This document shows positions 51,825-60,179 of a stretch of 60,274 bases of DNA, piece after piece. Source of the stretch: Paramesorhizobium leguminum (GTDB taxonomy: Bacteria; Pseudomonadota; Alphaproteobacteria; Rhizobiales; Rhizobiaceae); assembly GCF_003217235.1 (NCBI RefSeq), contig NZ_QJTF01000023.1, forward strand, positions 1-60,274, given 5' to 3'. The position numbers and the translations under genes were made by a program. Each line of letters starts with the position of its first letter. Position 1 is the stretch's first letter. Under the pieces are notes generated by a model. It saw only the letters and a program-made list of their open reading frames with translations. It was not told the origin of the DNA and searched no databases.

Positions 51825-52548
51825 GGGTAATCTCCGTCACACCCGGCACAATTTTGCGGCGGCGGCGCAGCCACCAGACGCCATAAAGATCGAGAATGCC
51901 GCGCGCGCCGCGGTCGAGGATGCCGTAATTGGATTTGCCGTGGCGGCGCTCGCGGTCGGTCACATCGACATGGACGACGCCGAACCCCTCGCGGATGACC
52001 AGCGCGGGGAGATAGCGGTGCCAGCCGTCGAAGAACGGCAATTGCCGGAAGAGTTCTGTATGCACCGCCTTCAGGCCGCAACCGGAATCGCGCGTGTCGT
52101 CCTTTAGCAGCGCGCCGCGCAGCTTGTTGGCGAGGCGGGAGGAAATTTGCTTGAGCTTGGTGTCGGTGCGTTTCAGCCGCTGGCCGGCCGCGATGCCAAT
52201 GGAGGGGCCGGCGGCGAGAAGCGCATCGGCGAGTTTGGGCAGATAAGCGGGATTGTTCTGGCCGTCGCCATCCATCGTCGCGACGATCTTGCCCTTCGCG
52301 GCGAAGACGCCGGAGCGCACGGCTGCGCTTTGCCCGGCGGAGCGGTCATGGCGGATATGGCGCAAGGGCAGGCCGGTCTCGATCCGCTTCGCCAGAACCT
52401 CGCCCGTCGCATCGGTCGAGCCATCGTCGACAACGATGACCTCGTAGGCGCGGCCTTTCATGGCGGCGTCCACCTCGTCGAGCAGGAAGGCGAGATTGTC
52501 GGCTTCGTTCCGGCAGGGAATGACCACCGAGATCATCGTATCTGTCAA
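51817..52548 (-). CDS. GT2 glycosyltransferase, dolichol-phosphate-mannose-synthase/ArnC-like
   Basis: A 243-residue family 2 glycosyltransferase. ISVVIPCRNEADNLAFLLDEVD, the DDGSTDATGEVL metal-site motif, ATMDGDGQNNPAYLPKL and DTRDSGCGLKAVHTELFRQLPFFDGWHRYLPALV are visible. There are no membrane helices at the C-terminus, as in short Dpm1-like forms. It would transfer a sugar to polyprenyl phosphate. Together with the LAB_N gene it resembles lipid A aminosugar modules, but the ArnT-type transferase that usually follows is absent here. Confidence 0.93.
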   Translation of the reverse strand: MTDTMISVVIPCRNEADNLAFLLDEVDAAMKGRAYEVIVVDDGSTDATGEVLAKRIETGLPLRHIRHDRSAGQSAAVRSGVFAAKGKIVATMDGDGQNNPAYLPKLADALLAAGPSIGIAAGQRLKRTDTKLKQISSRLANKLRGALLKDDTRDSGCGLKAVHTELFRQLPFFDGWHRYLPALVIREGFGVVHVDVTDRERRHGKSNYGILDRGARGILDLYGVWWLRRRRKIVPGVTEITHG

Positions 52549-52639
52549 TTATCAGTCCTCGAAGCAGATTGCGCGGCTGAATAGCACCGAAAATGGAATA
52601 TTGCCACGAAGAACTTGGGGGAGGCTTGGTTCTTTTTAT

Positions 52640-53584
52640 TTAGCGCAATGCCGATTGTTCGACGACCTTGTCCAGCCACGCGATAAAATCCCGCGTGATA
52701 GCCTCGCGGTTGATCTCGTTCAGGCTCTCGTGCCGGGTTTCGGGGTAGATGCGTTCGGTCACGTCGCCAAAGCCCATGGCCTTCATGCGCCGCGCAAGTG
52801 CGGTGACCGCGCTGCCATTGTCCGTTGCCGGGTCGGTTTCCCCGCCGACCAGATGAAACGGTAGATTGCGCGGGACATGGGCGAAGTTTCTGTCGGCTGC
52901 CCCCCGGAAGACGAGGTCAAATATATCGATCCACATGCCGACAGAGGCGTCCCAGCCGCAATTGGGATCGGCGATATAGGCGTCCACTTCCGCCTCGTCG
53001 CGGGAGAGCCAGTCGAACTCCGTGCGGCGGTTGGGGATTTGGCGCGCCCATGCGCGGAAGGTGAGCTTCGGGAGGGCGCGGCTCGGCACGTCGGAACCCA
53101 TCAGCATCCGCTCCGCTCGCAGGATGAGTTGCGCGAGCCTTCCAGCGGCGCCGGCGGAAAAATTGGCGTTCCAGATCGCCGCTGCATCGATCGCCTGGGG
53201 ATGCTCCAGAACATAGGCGAGCGTGATCAGGCCGCCCATGGAATGGCCGAAGATCATTACAGGCAGGCCGGGATGCGCCGCATGGATATGAGCATTGACG
53301 GCGGCGACATCCGCAAGAACCTTTTCCGTCCCGTCTCGATGTGAGAACGTGCCTTGCGGCGCATCCGCAGCCCTGGTTTCCCCGTGGCCCCGGTGGTCAT
53401 GCGCGTAGACATGAAAACCGGCCCCGGCGAGGTTTTCCGCAAAGCGGGCGTAGCGGGCGGAATGTTCGGCAAGGCCGTGATTGATATGAATGACGCCGCG
53501 CGGTGCGCCATGGGCCTCTGCCTGCCGCAGACAAAGCGCGGCGCCCGAAGGCGAGAGCAGAGTTTCCGCTTCTTCGAAAGGCAC
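52640..53584 (-). CDS. Alpha/beta hydrolase, lysophospholipase/monoacylglycerol-lipase type
   Basis: A 314-residue serine hydrolase. GVIHINHGLAEHSARY, the HDHRGHGETR oxyanion region, the nucleophile elbow IFGHSMGGLITL, and ETRHESLNEINREAI with the catalytic His are typical of PldB/MGL enzymes. I start at GTG 53584 (AGGGAGA 6 bases upstream); the in-frame Met at 53632 has no ribosome site. It is divergent from ettA across a 487-bp gap. Confidence 0.9.
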   Translation of the reverse strand: MPFEEAETLLSPSGAALCLRQAEAHGAPRGVIHINHGLAEHSARYARFAENLAGAGFHVYAHDHRGHGETRAADAPQGTFSHRDGTEKVLADVAAVNAHIHAAHPGLPVMIFGHSMGGLITLAYVLEHPQAIDAAAIWNANFSAGAAGRLAQLILRAERMLMGSDVPSRALPKLTFRAWARQIPNRRTEFDWLSRDEAEVDAYIADPNCGWDASVGMWIDIFDLVFRGAADRNFAHVPRNLPFHLVGGETDPATDNGSAVTALARRMKAMGFGDVTERIYPETRHESLNEINREAITRDFIAWLDKVVEQSALR

Positions 53585-54071
53585 ACTAATCTCCCTAATG
53601 AACGCTACAAGCTTGATGGTGTGGCGATCCAATAGTCAATTGGTGTTCTGTCATGACTTCGCCATATGCAGGTATCGCTTGAATTGCCTGCTTTTTAATC
53701 GCTGCAAATTATTTTTGCAAAGCCGCTTGCTAATTTCAAAAAGCTGCGCAAAAGTGCTTTTCAGAAGACGATATTCAGGGGCTGGCGGGCTTATCGGGGT
53801 GTTTTCTTCATTGGCGACATAATCGGCTTTAACGGGAAGTGACTGCGCGGGTTTCGGCCTACGCCTTGGGAAAACTGTCATCAACATTTTACATGCCGCC
53901 CATGGAAGAGAGGTGCTTCCGCAAGCGGAACCAGAGGGGAAACCGGGTGACGGAAATATCCGCACCCGGTTTCGCACTTTTCCGGGCGGCGGAATTCTGC
54001 CTGATTGCCCCAATCCGCCATTTCGCCTACATAGCGCGTAACTTATCCCATGATTGGAGATCCCGCGCGAC
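53585..54071. other. 487-bp gap with two hairpins upstream of ettA
   Basis: About 53640-53880 is moderately AT-rich and holds a weak minus-strand frame without a ribosome site. TTCCGC-AA-GCGGAA (53917-53930) is a small hairpin. A long stem follows at 53939-53973. The region may hold the ettA promoter, a leader, or a small RNA. Confidence 0.5.
53939..53980 (+). promoter_or_regulatory. Long stem-loop in the ettA upstream region
   Basis: GAAACCGGGTG (53939-53949) and CACCCGGTTTC (53963-53973) pair perfectly. Inside, CGGA pairs with TCCG around AATA, for a 15-bp stem with one bulge, followed by GCACTTTT. It lies about 90 bp ahead of the ettA ATG. It may act as terminator, attenuator or the end of a small RNA. 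Confidence 0.55.
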
Positions 54072-55721
54072 ATGGCACGCCAATTCATCTATCACATGGC
54101 CGACCTCAACAAGGCCTACGGCAACAAGAAGATCCTCGAAAACCTGCATTTGTCGTTTTATCCCGATGCCAAGATCGGCATTCTGGGGCCCAACGGGGCC
54201 GGCAAGTCCACGGTGCTGCGCATCATGGCCGGGATCGATAAGGACTATACCGGTGAAGCCTGGCTCGCCGAGGGCGCGACTTGCGGATATCTGCCGCAGG
54301 AGCCGGAGCTGGATCCCTCCAAGGATGTCATGGGCAATGTCATGGAGGGCGTCGCCAAGAAGACGGCGATCGTCGACCGTTACAACGAACTGATGATGAA
54401 TTATTCCGACGAGACTGCGGAAGAGGGCGCGAAGCTTCAGGACATCATAGACAGCCAGAACTTGTGGGATCTTGAAAGCCAGGTCGAGATGGCGATGGAA
54501 GCGCTGCGCTGCCCGCCGGCGGATGCAGACGTGAGCACGCTTTCGGGCGGCGAGAAGCGCCGCGTGGCGTTGTGCAAGTTGCTCCTGTCGAAGCCGGACC
54601 TGCTGCTCCTCGATGAGCCGACCAACCATCTCGACGCCGAGACGACGGGGTGGCTGGAAAACCATCTGCGCAACTATCCGGGCGCCGTGATGATCATCAC
54701 TCACGATCGCTATTTCCTCGACAATGTGACGGGCTGGATTCTCGAACTCGACCGTGGCCGTGGCATTCCCTATGAGGGCAATTACTCTGCCTACCTCGAA
54801 GCCAAGGCCAAGCGCATGAAGCAGGAGGGGCGCGAGGAAGATTCCCGTCAGAAGGCGCTGGAGCGCGAACGCGAATGGATGGCGAAGAGCCCTAAGGCGC
54901 GCCAGGCAAAATCCAAGGCGCGCATCAAGGCCTATGATGAACTGGTCGAGGCGGCTGATAACCGTCGTCCGGGCGAGGCGCAGATCATCATTCCGGTCGG
55001 CGAACGGCTCGGCCAAGTGGTGATCGAGGCTGACGGACTGACCAAGGCCTTCGGCGAGCGGATGCTGATCGAAGGGCTTGACTTCAAGCTACCGCCCGGC
55101 GGCATCGTCGGCGTCATCGGGCCGAACGGCGCGGGCAAGTCGACGCTGTTCAAGATGATCACCGGGCAGGAAAAGCCGGATGCGGGCTCGATCCGCGTAG
55201 GCGAGACCGTGGATCTGGGCTATGTCGACCAGAGCCGCGATCATCTCGATGCCAACAAGACGGTGTGGGAGGAGATTTCCGGCGGCAACGACATCATCAA
55301 GCTCGGCAAGCACGAGATGAACAGCCGCGCCTATTGCGGTGCCTTCAACTTCAAGGGCGGCGACCAGCAGCAGAAGGTCGGCAATCTCTCCGGCGGCCAG
55401 CGCAATCGTGTGCATCTGGCCAAGATGCTGAAAAGCGGCGGCAATGTCATCCTGCTCGACGAGCCGACCAACGATCTCGACACGGAGACGCTGGCGGCGC
55501 TGGAAGACGCGCTGGAGAACTTCGCCGGCTGCGCCGTCATCATCAGCCACGATCGCATGTTCCTCGACCGTCTGGCGACGCATATCCTCGCCTTCGAAGG
55601 CGATAGCCATGTCGAGTGGTTCGAGGGCAATTTCCAGGAATACGAGGCCGACAAGATCCGCCGGCTTGGGCCCGAGAGCGTCAACCCGAAGCGGGTGTCG
55701 TACAAGCGTCTGACGCGCTGA
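54072..55721 (+). CDS. ettA: ABC-F translational throttle protein EttA
   Basis: A 549-residue ABC-F ATPase with two nucleotide-binding domains: Walker [14 protein letters not shown] and [13 protein letters not shown], signatures [12 protein letters not shown] and [12 protein letters not shown], and Walker [13 protein letters not shown] and [12 protein letters not shown]. The arm and P-site-interaction motif between them ([20 protein letters not shown]) match EttA, which senses energy state on the ribosome E-site. The start is ATG 54072 (MARQFIYHM), with GGAG somewhat far upstream. Confidence 0.97.
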   Translation: MARQFIYHMADLNKAYGNKKILENLHLSFYPDAKIGILGPNGAGKSTVLRIMAGIDKDYTGEAWLAEGATCGYLPQEPELDPSKDVMGNVMEGVAKKTAIVDRYNELMMNYSDETAEEGAKLQDIIDSQNLWDLESQVEMAMEALRCPPADADVSTLSGGEKRRVALCKLLLSKPDLLLLDEPTNHLDAETTGWLENHLRNYPGAVMIITHDRYFLDNVTGWILELDRGRGIPYEGNYSAYLEAKAKRMKQEGREEDSRQKALEREREWMAKSPKARQAKSKARIKAYDELVEAADNRRPGEAQIIIPVGERLGQVVIEADGLTKAFGERMLIEGLDFKLPPGGIVGVIGPNGAGKSTLFKMITGQEKPDAGSIRVGETVDLGYVDQSRDHLDANKTVWEEISGGNDIIKLGKHEMNSRAYCGAFNFKGGDQQQKVGNLSGGQRNRVHLAKMLKSGGNVILLDEPTNDLDTETLAALEDALENFAGCAVIISHDRMFLDRLATHILAFEGDSHVEWFEGNFQEYEADKIRRLGPESVNPKRVSYKRLTR

Positions 55722-55742
55722 TCATCCTGATCGTTGTTATTT

Positions 55743-55785
55743 AAGCTTCTTTGCTATAATAAATATGTAGCAAAGGAGCTTTTTT
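55743..55785. promoter_or_regulatory. Hairpin combining ettA terminator, relBE operator and sequestered ribosome site
   Basis: AAGCTTCTTTGCTA (55743-55756) and TAGCAAAGGAGCTT (55768-55781) are complementary at 13 of 14 positions plus one T-G. The loop holds the TATAAT box (55755-55760). Six T (55780-55785) follow. The AAAGGAG ribosome site of the antitoxin (start 55787) lies in the right arm. As DNA it is an operator-like palindrome over the -10; as RNA from ettA it is a terminator. Confidence 0.7.
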
Positions 55786-55786
55786 C

Positions 55787-56029
55787 ATGCTTGCGCTACG
55801 GCTGCCTCCGAATATCGAAAAGCGTCTCGAAAAGCTTGCCCGAAATGAGGGCAAGACAAAGAACGAATTTGCTCTTGAAGTACTCATGAATCACATGGAA
55901 GACTTGGAAGATCTCGCTATTGCAGAACAGCGCATCGCGGAAGGTGGTCCAACAATCTCCCTCGACGAGGTAATGAAGAAATATGCCGAGATCGACAAGG
56001 ATGTGACGGGTGTGGACGATCAGGATTGA
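55787..56029 (+). CDS. RelB/RHH-type antitoxin
   Basis: An 80-residue antitoxin: a ribbon-helix-helix N-terminus (LALRLPPNIEKRLEKLARNEGKTKNEFALEVL), then an acidic helical tail (MEDLEDLAIAEQRIAEGGPTISLDEVMKKYAEID). It lies directly behind the composite hairpin and overlaps the toxin gene by 20 bp. It should repress its own promoter. Confidence 0.92.
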   Translation: MLALRLPPNIEKRLEKLARNEGKTKNEFALEVLMNHMEDLEDLAIAEQRIAEGGPTISLDEVMKKYAEIDKDVTGVDDQD

Positions 56030-56273
56030 TGCCAAGGCAGAAAAGGAACTTGGCCGGCTTTCGGGAATAGATCGGCAGCGTATTCTAAGATATCTTCATC
56101 AACGTATCGCTTCTTCCGAAAATCCGCGTTCCATCGGCGAAGCCCTGACAGGCCCGCTTTCTGGATTATGGAAATATCGGGTTGGAGATTACCGAGTGAT
56201 CGCCAGGATAGACGATCGCGCAATCACAATTTATGTAGTGCGTATCGGCAACCGCTGCGAGGTGTATCGATGA
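56010..56273 (+). CDS. RelE/ParE-type toxin
   Basis: An 87-residue toxin from GTG 56010, in the reading frame overlapping the antitoxin end. [33 protein letters not shown] and [40 protein letters not shown] are a RelE fold; RelE toxins cleave mRNA on ribosomes. Its stop overlaps the ATG of the next gene (ATGA), so the TA pair and the methyltransferase gene are translationally linked. Confidence 0.9.
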   Translation: MWTIRIDAKAEKELGRLSGIDRQRILRYLHQRIASSENPRSIGEALTGPLSGLWKYRVGDYRVIARIDDRAITIYVVRIGNRCEVYR

Positions 56274-57064
56274 CCGCTCCCGTTACCAATCCAAAATCCT
56301 CAGACTGGTCCGCCGCCCAATATGTGAAATTCGAGAATGAGCGCAATCGTCCGGTGCGCGATCTCATCGCGCAGGTGCCTCTCAACGCGCCCAAAAAGAT
56401 TGTCGATATCGGTTGCGGGCCGGGCAATTCGACCGAACTTCTGGCGGCGCGCTGGCCGGATGCGGATATCTCGGGCTTCGATAGTTCGCCCGATATGATC
56501 GAAAAGGCGAGGGCGCGGCTGCCCAAGCTTCACTTCAAGGTTGGCGATGTGGCGGATTGGACGCCGAATGGCGATGTCGATCTGTTGTTTTCCAACGCCG
56601 TTTTCCAGTGGGTGCCAGACCATGTCACGCAGCTGGCGCGGCTTTTCGACGCGTTGAAGCCCGGCGCGGTGCTGGCGGTGCAGATGCCCGACAATCTTGC
56701 CGAGCCGACGCATCGGCTGATGAGCGAGGTAGCGGGGGATGCGCGGTGGGCCGAACGGATTGGGGCAAAGGCACGCGCGCCCCTGCCGCCCGTTTCCGCT
56801 TATTATGACGCGCTGTCGCCAAAGTCCGCGCGCGTCGATATCTGGCACACGATCTATTATCACCCGCTGGCGGGCGCGGAGGCGATCGTCGAATGGGTGA
56901 AGGGGACGGGTCTCAGGCCTTTCCTCGATCCGCTGAATGCGGACGAGCAGGCACAATATCTCACGGTTTATACCGCGCGCATAGCCGAGCATTATCCGCT
57001 TGCCCGCGACGGGAAGGTGCTCCTGCGGTACCCGCGTTTTTTCCTCATGGCACAGAAGGCCTGA
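56270..57064 (+). CDS. tam: Trans-aconitate 2-methyltransferase
   Basis: A 264-residue SAM-dependent methyltransferase that methylates trans-aconitate, a by-product of the TCA cycle. Motif I is [20 protein letters not shown], followed by [20 protein letters not shown], then [16 protein letters not shown] and [14 protein letters not shown], all typical for Tam. The ATG overlaps the toxin stop (ATGA), an unusual partner for a housekeeping enzyme. Confidence 0.94.
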   Translation: MTAPVTNPKSSDWSAAQYVKFENERNRPVRDLIAQVPLNAPKKIVDIGCGPGNSTELLAARWPDADISGFDSSPDMIEKARARLPKLHFKVGDVADWTPNGDVDLLFSNAVFQWVPDHVTQLARLFDALKPGAVLAVQMPDNLAEPTHRLMSEVAGDARWAERIGAKARAPLPPVSAYYDALSPKSARVDIWHTIYYHPLAGAEAIVEWVKGTGLRPFLDPLNADEQAQYLTVYTARIAEHYPLARDGKVLLRYPRFFLMAQKA

Positions 57065-57068
57065 CTTC

Positions 57069-57692
57069 ATGACAGACCTTTTATCGCCTCTCGAGAACAA
57101 GACGATGCCTGAAATCGTGCCCGGTCGCAGGATTTCCGGCAGCGTTGCTGGTCTCTTCGATGCGCGGCACGGTCATTTCGGTACACAGGCGACAGATAAG
57201 CTGGAACTGTCCTTCGAGGGTATTCTTGGAGATTACCATGCGGGGCTGACGCGCAAATCCGGAGGGCGCGAACCATGGTATCCGCGCGGCACGCAGATGC
57301 GCAACGAGCGCCAGATTTCACTGGTGGCACCGGATGAGCTCGACGCCATTGCCGGCGGTCTTGATATTGTCGAGGTCAAGCCGGAATGGATCGGCGCGAA
57401 TATGGTGGTCGAAGGTATCCCGTTCTTCTCGATGCTGCCGCCGCGCACGCTGTTGTTTTTCGAAGGCGGTGTGACGCTGAAGGTGGACGGCCAGGCGTCG
57501 CCCTGCAAATTTTCGGGAAAGGCGGTGGCCGGACATGCCGGAGCCACCGACGTGGCGGCCATGTCGCTGGAGTTCGTCCGGGTTGCGAAACGCCTGCGCG
57601 GACTGGTGGCCTGGGTGGAAAAGCCCGGCACGATAATGTCTGGCGAGAAGGTCGAGGCGCGGATACCGGAGCAATGGTATTACCCCGGCTAA
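57069..57692 (+). CDS. MOSC-domain protein
   Basis: A 207-residue protein with a molybdenum-cofactor-sulfurase C-terminal (MOSC) domain: LSFEGILGDYHAGLTRKSGGREPW, QISLVAPDELDAIAGGL, EWIGANMVVEGIPFF, and the conserved Cys of DGQASPCKFSGKAVAG. Single-domain MOSC proteins act in sulfur or molybdenum-cofactor handling or hydroxylated purine reduction; the substrate is unknown. It starts 4 bp behind tam, so the operon continues. Confidence 0.9.
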   Translation: MTDLLSPLENKTMPEIVPGRRISGSVAGLFDARHGHFGTQATDKLELSFEGILGDYHAGLTRKSGGREPWYPRGTQMRNERQISLVAPDELDAIAGGLDIVEVKPEWIGANMVVEGIPFFSMLPPRTLLFFEGGVTLKVDGQASPCKFSGKAVAGHAGATDVAAMSLEFVRVAKRLRGLVAWVEKPGTIMSGEKVEARIPEQWYYPG

Positions 57693-57701
57693 TCGCTGGC
57701 T

Positions 57702-58019
57702 TTATATGCCTTCCTCCTCATCCGCGCTCAACAGCCTCGTCCCACGCCATTCCGTCAGTTTGGCGTTGATTGCGTCGAGCACGAAGAAGCGGGCGGAATC
57801 CTTGTCGTAGCCTTCGTCGCGCAGCGCGTCGTAATCGGTGTAGGCGTGGCGGATATGGGCGATCGTCGCCAGCCATACGGCGATGGAGGGCGGTAGCGTC
57901 TTCATGTGCGGGGCCTGAGCAGCTGCACGGATCGGCTCGGAATCGGAATAGGGAACCACCGGTAGGAGTGCCGTCAAGGCCTTGCCGATGGCGCGCTGCC
58001 GTGCCGTACCCGTGCTCAT
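57702..58019 (-). CDS. DUF2293 protein
   Basis: A 105-residue helical protein with HIRHAYTDYDALRDEGYDKDSARFFVLDAINAKLTEWRG, the DUF2293 signature of Rhizobiales, usually about 100 residues; the role is unknown. Convergent with the MOSC gene 9 bp away. Confidence 0.88.
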   Translation of the reverse strand: MSTGTARQRAIGKALTALLPVVPYSDSEPIRAAAQAPHMKTLPPSIAVWLATIAHIRHAYTDYDALRDEGYDKDSARFFVLDAINAKLTEWRGTRLLSADEEEGI

Positions 58020-58155
58020 TTCATTCTGTCCTTTCAGTGCAGCTTAGAGTGCCGCAGCCATCTTATTTGGAAAGCTAGCCAATTTTTTGCTGTGCTGAGC
58101 TCCTGTTCCGGGATCATGTTCGAGATAGTTTATGCTTGCGCGGTGATCAATTTTC

Positions 58156-58175
58156 ACATAAACATATCTTTATGT
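58156..58175. promoter_or_regulatory. Palindromic operator of the ArsR-methyltransferase/metF operon
   Basis: ACATAAA (58156-58162) and TTTATGT (58169-58175) are exact complements around CATATC, a 20-bp near-perfect palindrome 33 bp before the start codon. It is very close to the ACATAAAGATATCTTTATGT-type motif I recall for SahR-like regulators of the methionine/SAM cycle; that match is from memory. Confidence 0.65.
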
Positions 58176-58207
58176 CTTTCGCGTAAGTCGCGCATCGGAA
58201 CCGAGCC

Positions 58208-59221
58208 ATGAGCAATACCAGTCTTCATCTCGACCAGATAGTTGATACGCTGAAAGCAGCGGCGGAATCCAGCCGCCTGCGCATTCTGGCGCTGTTGTCG
58301 CGCGGCGATCTGACGGTTTCAGACCTCACCTCCATCCTCGGCCAATCGCAGCCGCGGGTTTCGCGCCATTTGAAGCTGCTGTACGAAGCAGGGCTGATCA
58401 ACCGCTATCAGGAAGGCGCCTGGGCTTATTTCCGGCTTTCCGACGAGGCGGTGCGTGGGGCAATCGCGCGGGCGCTAATCGCCCGGCTGGATAGCGCCGA
58501 TCCGCTTCTGGAGCGCGATCTGGAGCGGCTTTCGGCCGTCAAATCGCAGCGCCTGGAAAAGGCGACGGCCTATTTCAGCGCCAATGCCCATAGCTGGGAC
58601 CGCATCCGCCTGCTGCATGTCTCCGAGAGTGCGGTGGAGGCGGCGCTGAAGCGGATCGTCGGCAAGACGCCGTTTCAGGCGATGCTCGATGTCGGCACCG
58701 GCACCGGGCGGCTGCTTGAGCTTTTCTCACCGCTTTATGTCCGCGGCGTCGGCATCGACATCAACCGCGACATGCTGACGGTGGCGCGCGCCAATCTAGA
58801 CCGCGCGGGCATTACCAACGCTCAAGTTCGGCAGGGCGATATCTATGCGTTGCCGGTGGAACGAGAGAGCTTCGATCTCGTCACCATTCATCAGGTGCTC
58901 CATTTCCTTGACGATCCCCATGCGGCGATCCGGGAGGCGGCGAGGGCGGTGCGGCCTGGCGGGCGACTGTTGATCGTTGATTTCGCGCCGCATACGCTGG
59001 AGTTCCTGCGCGAGGAGCATGCTCACTTACGCCTTGGTTTCAGCGATGAACAGATGCGCGGCTGGCTGGCCGAGGCCGGGCTTGCCGTCGAGGACATCCA
59101 GGAACTGGAATCGAAGGGCGGTGAAGCGGGGCTGACCGTAAAGCTCTGGCTTGCCCGCGATCCGCGCCTGATTATTGCCGACCCTGTCTCTTCCTCCCAA
59201 AACACGACGGAGAGTGTTTGA
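58208..59221 (+). CDS. ArsR-type regulator fused to a SAM-dependent methyltransferase
   Basis: A 337-residue fusion. Residues 1-95 are an ArsR winged helix (AAAESSRLRILALLSRGDLTVSDLTSILGQSQPRVSRHLKLL) without the Cys-rich metal site of ArsR/SmtB. Residues about 150-310 are a class I methyltransferase with MLDVGTGTGRLLELF and DLVTIHQVLHFLDDPHAAIREAARAVRPGG. Proteins of this make-up can sense S-adenosylhomocysteine through the methyltransferase pocket and regulate methionine-cycle genes (SahR-type). The stop overlaps the metF start (TGATG). Confidence 0.88.
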   Translation: MSNTSLHLDQIVDTLKAAAESSRLRILALLSRGDLTVSDLTSILGQSQPRVSRHLKLLYEAGLINRYQEGAWAYFRLSDEAVRGAIARALIARLDSADPLLERDLERLSAVKSQRLEKATAYFSANAHSWDRIRLLHVSESAVEAALKRIVGKTPFQAMLDVGTGTGRLLELFSPLYVRGVGIDINRDMLTVARANLDRAGITNAQVRQGDIYALPVERESFDLVTIHQVLHFLDDPHAAIREAARAVRPGGRLLIVDFAPHTLEFLREEHAHLRLGFSDEQMRGWLAEAGLAVEDIQELESKGGEAGLTVKLWLARDPRLIIADPVSSSQNTTESV

Positions 59222-60156
59222 TGAGTGTTTTCGGTCTTTCCCGCCGTCCCGATATCGGACAGACGACGCGGGTTTCGTTCGAGTTCTTTCCGCCGAAGAC
59301 GGAGGAGATGGAAACGCGTCTCTGGGAAACGGTGACGCGGCTGGCGCCGCTCAAGCCGGAATTCGTGTCGGTGACCTATGGCGCAGGCGGCTCGACGCGC
59401 GAGCGCACAGCGCGCACGGTGGCGCGCATCCTCAAGGAAACCGACGTGACGCCGGCGGCGCATCTGACCTGCGTCGATGCGACGAAAGAAGAGGTGGACG
59501 CCGTGGTGCGCGAGTTTGCGAGCCTCGGCATCAAGCGTTTCGTGGCGTTGCGCGGCGATCCGGCGGCGGGCATCGGCGCGCAATACCGGCCAACTCCGGG
59601 CGGTTATCACAACGGCGCCGAACTGGTGGCCGGGCTGAGAGCCTTTGCCGATTTCGATATTTCCGTTTCCGCATACCCTGAGAAGCATCCCGAAAGCCCG
59701 GATTTCGCCACCGATATCGACATGCTGAAGCGCAAGGTCGACAATGGCGCGACGCGGGCTATCACCCAGTTCTTCTTCGATAATGATCTCTACGAGCGCT
59801 ATGTCGAGCGTGTGCGCCGAGCGGGCATCTATATCCCGATCCTGCCGGGCATCCTTCCCATACATAATTTCAAGCAGGTGACGAATTTCTGCGCACGGTC
59901 CGGGACGCACGTTCCGGCCTGGCTGACGGAGCGCTTCGACGGGCTGGAGAATGACCCGCAGACGCATATGCTGGTCGCCGCCGCCGTCGCCGCCGAACAG
60001 GTGCTGGACCTCGTCGAGCGCGGCGTGCAGGATTTCCACTTTTATACGATGAACCGCGCCGATCTCGCCTTCGCCATTTGCCACATGATCGGCATTCGCC
60101 CGCAAAAGCAGGGAACGGATGCGGTGGGCGCCAGCCTGGCGGGCGCTGCGGCATGA
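59221..60156 (+). CDS. metF: Methylenetetrahydrofolate reductase
   Basis: A 311-residue FAD TIM barrel converting 5,10-methylene-THF to 5-methyl-THF for methionine synthesis. The motifs are RVSFEFFPPKTEEME, VTYGAGGSTRERT, HLTCVDATKEEV, ALRGDPAAG, SAYPEKHPESPD, ITQFFFDNDLYERY, PGILPIHNFKQV and FHFYTMNRAD. The ATG at 59221 overlaps the regulator stop. The downstream methionine-synthase region seems interrupted by an IS element. Confidence 0.96.
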   Translation: MSVFGLSRRPDIGQTTRVSFEFFPPKTEEMETRLWETVTRLAPLKPEFVSVTYGAGGSTRERTARTVARILKETDVTPAAHLTCVDATKEEVDAVVREFASLGIKRFVALRGDPAAGIGAQYRPTPGGYHNGAELVAGLRAFADFDISVSAYPEKHPESPDFATDIDMLKRKVDNGATRAITQFFFDNDLYERYVERVRRAGIYIPILPGILPIHNFKQVTNFCARSGTHVPAWLTERFDGLENDPQTHMLVAAAVAAEQVLDLVERGVQDFHFYTMNRADLAFAICHMIGIRPQKQGTDAVGASLAGAAA

Positions 60157-60179
60157 GTATGAAAAAGCCCGGACGCTAT

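Noticed and set aside
53651-54088. 145-codon minus-strand frame in the ettA upstream gap
   Set aside because: No ribosome site at any of its Met codons, its 5' part overlaps the ettA start and hairpins, and no family is recognised; about 75 residues from the inner Met remain the only plausible part.
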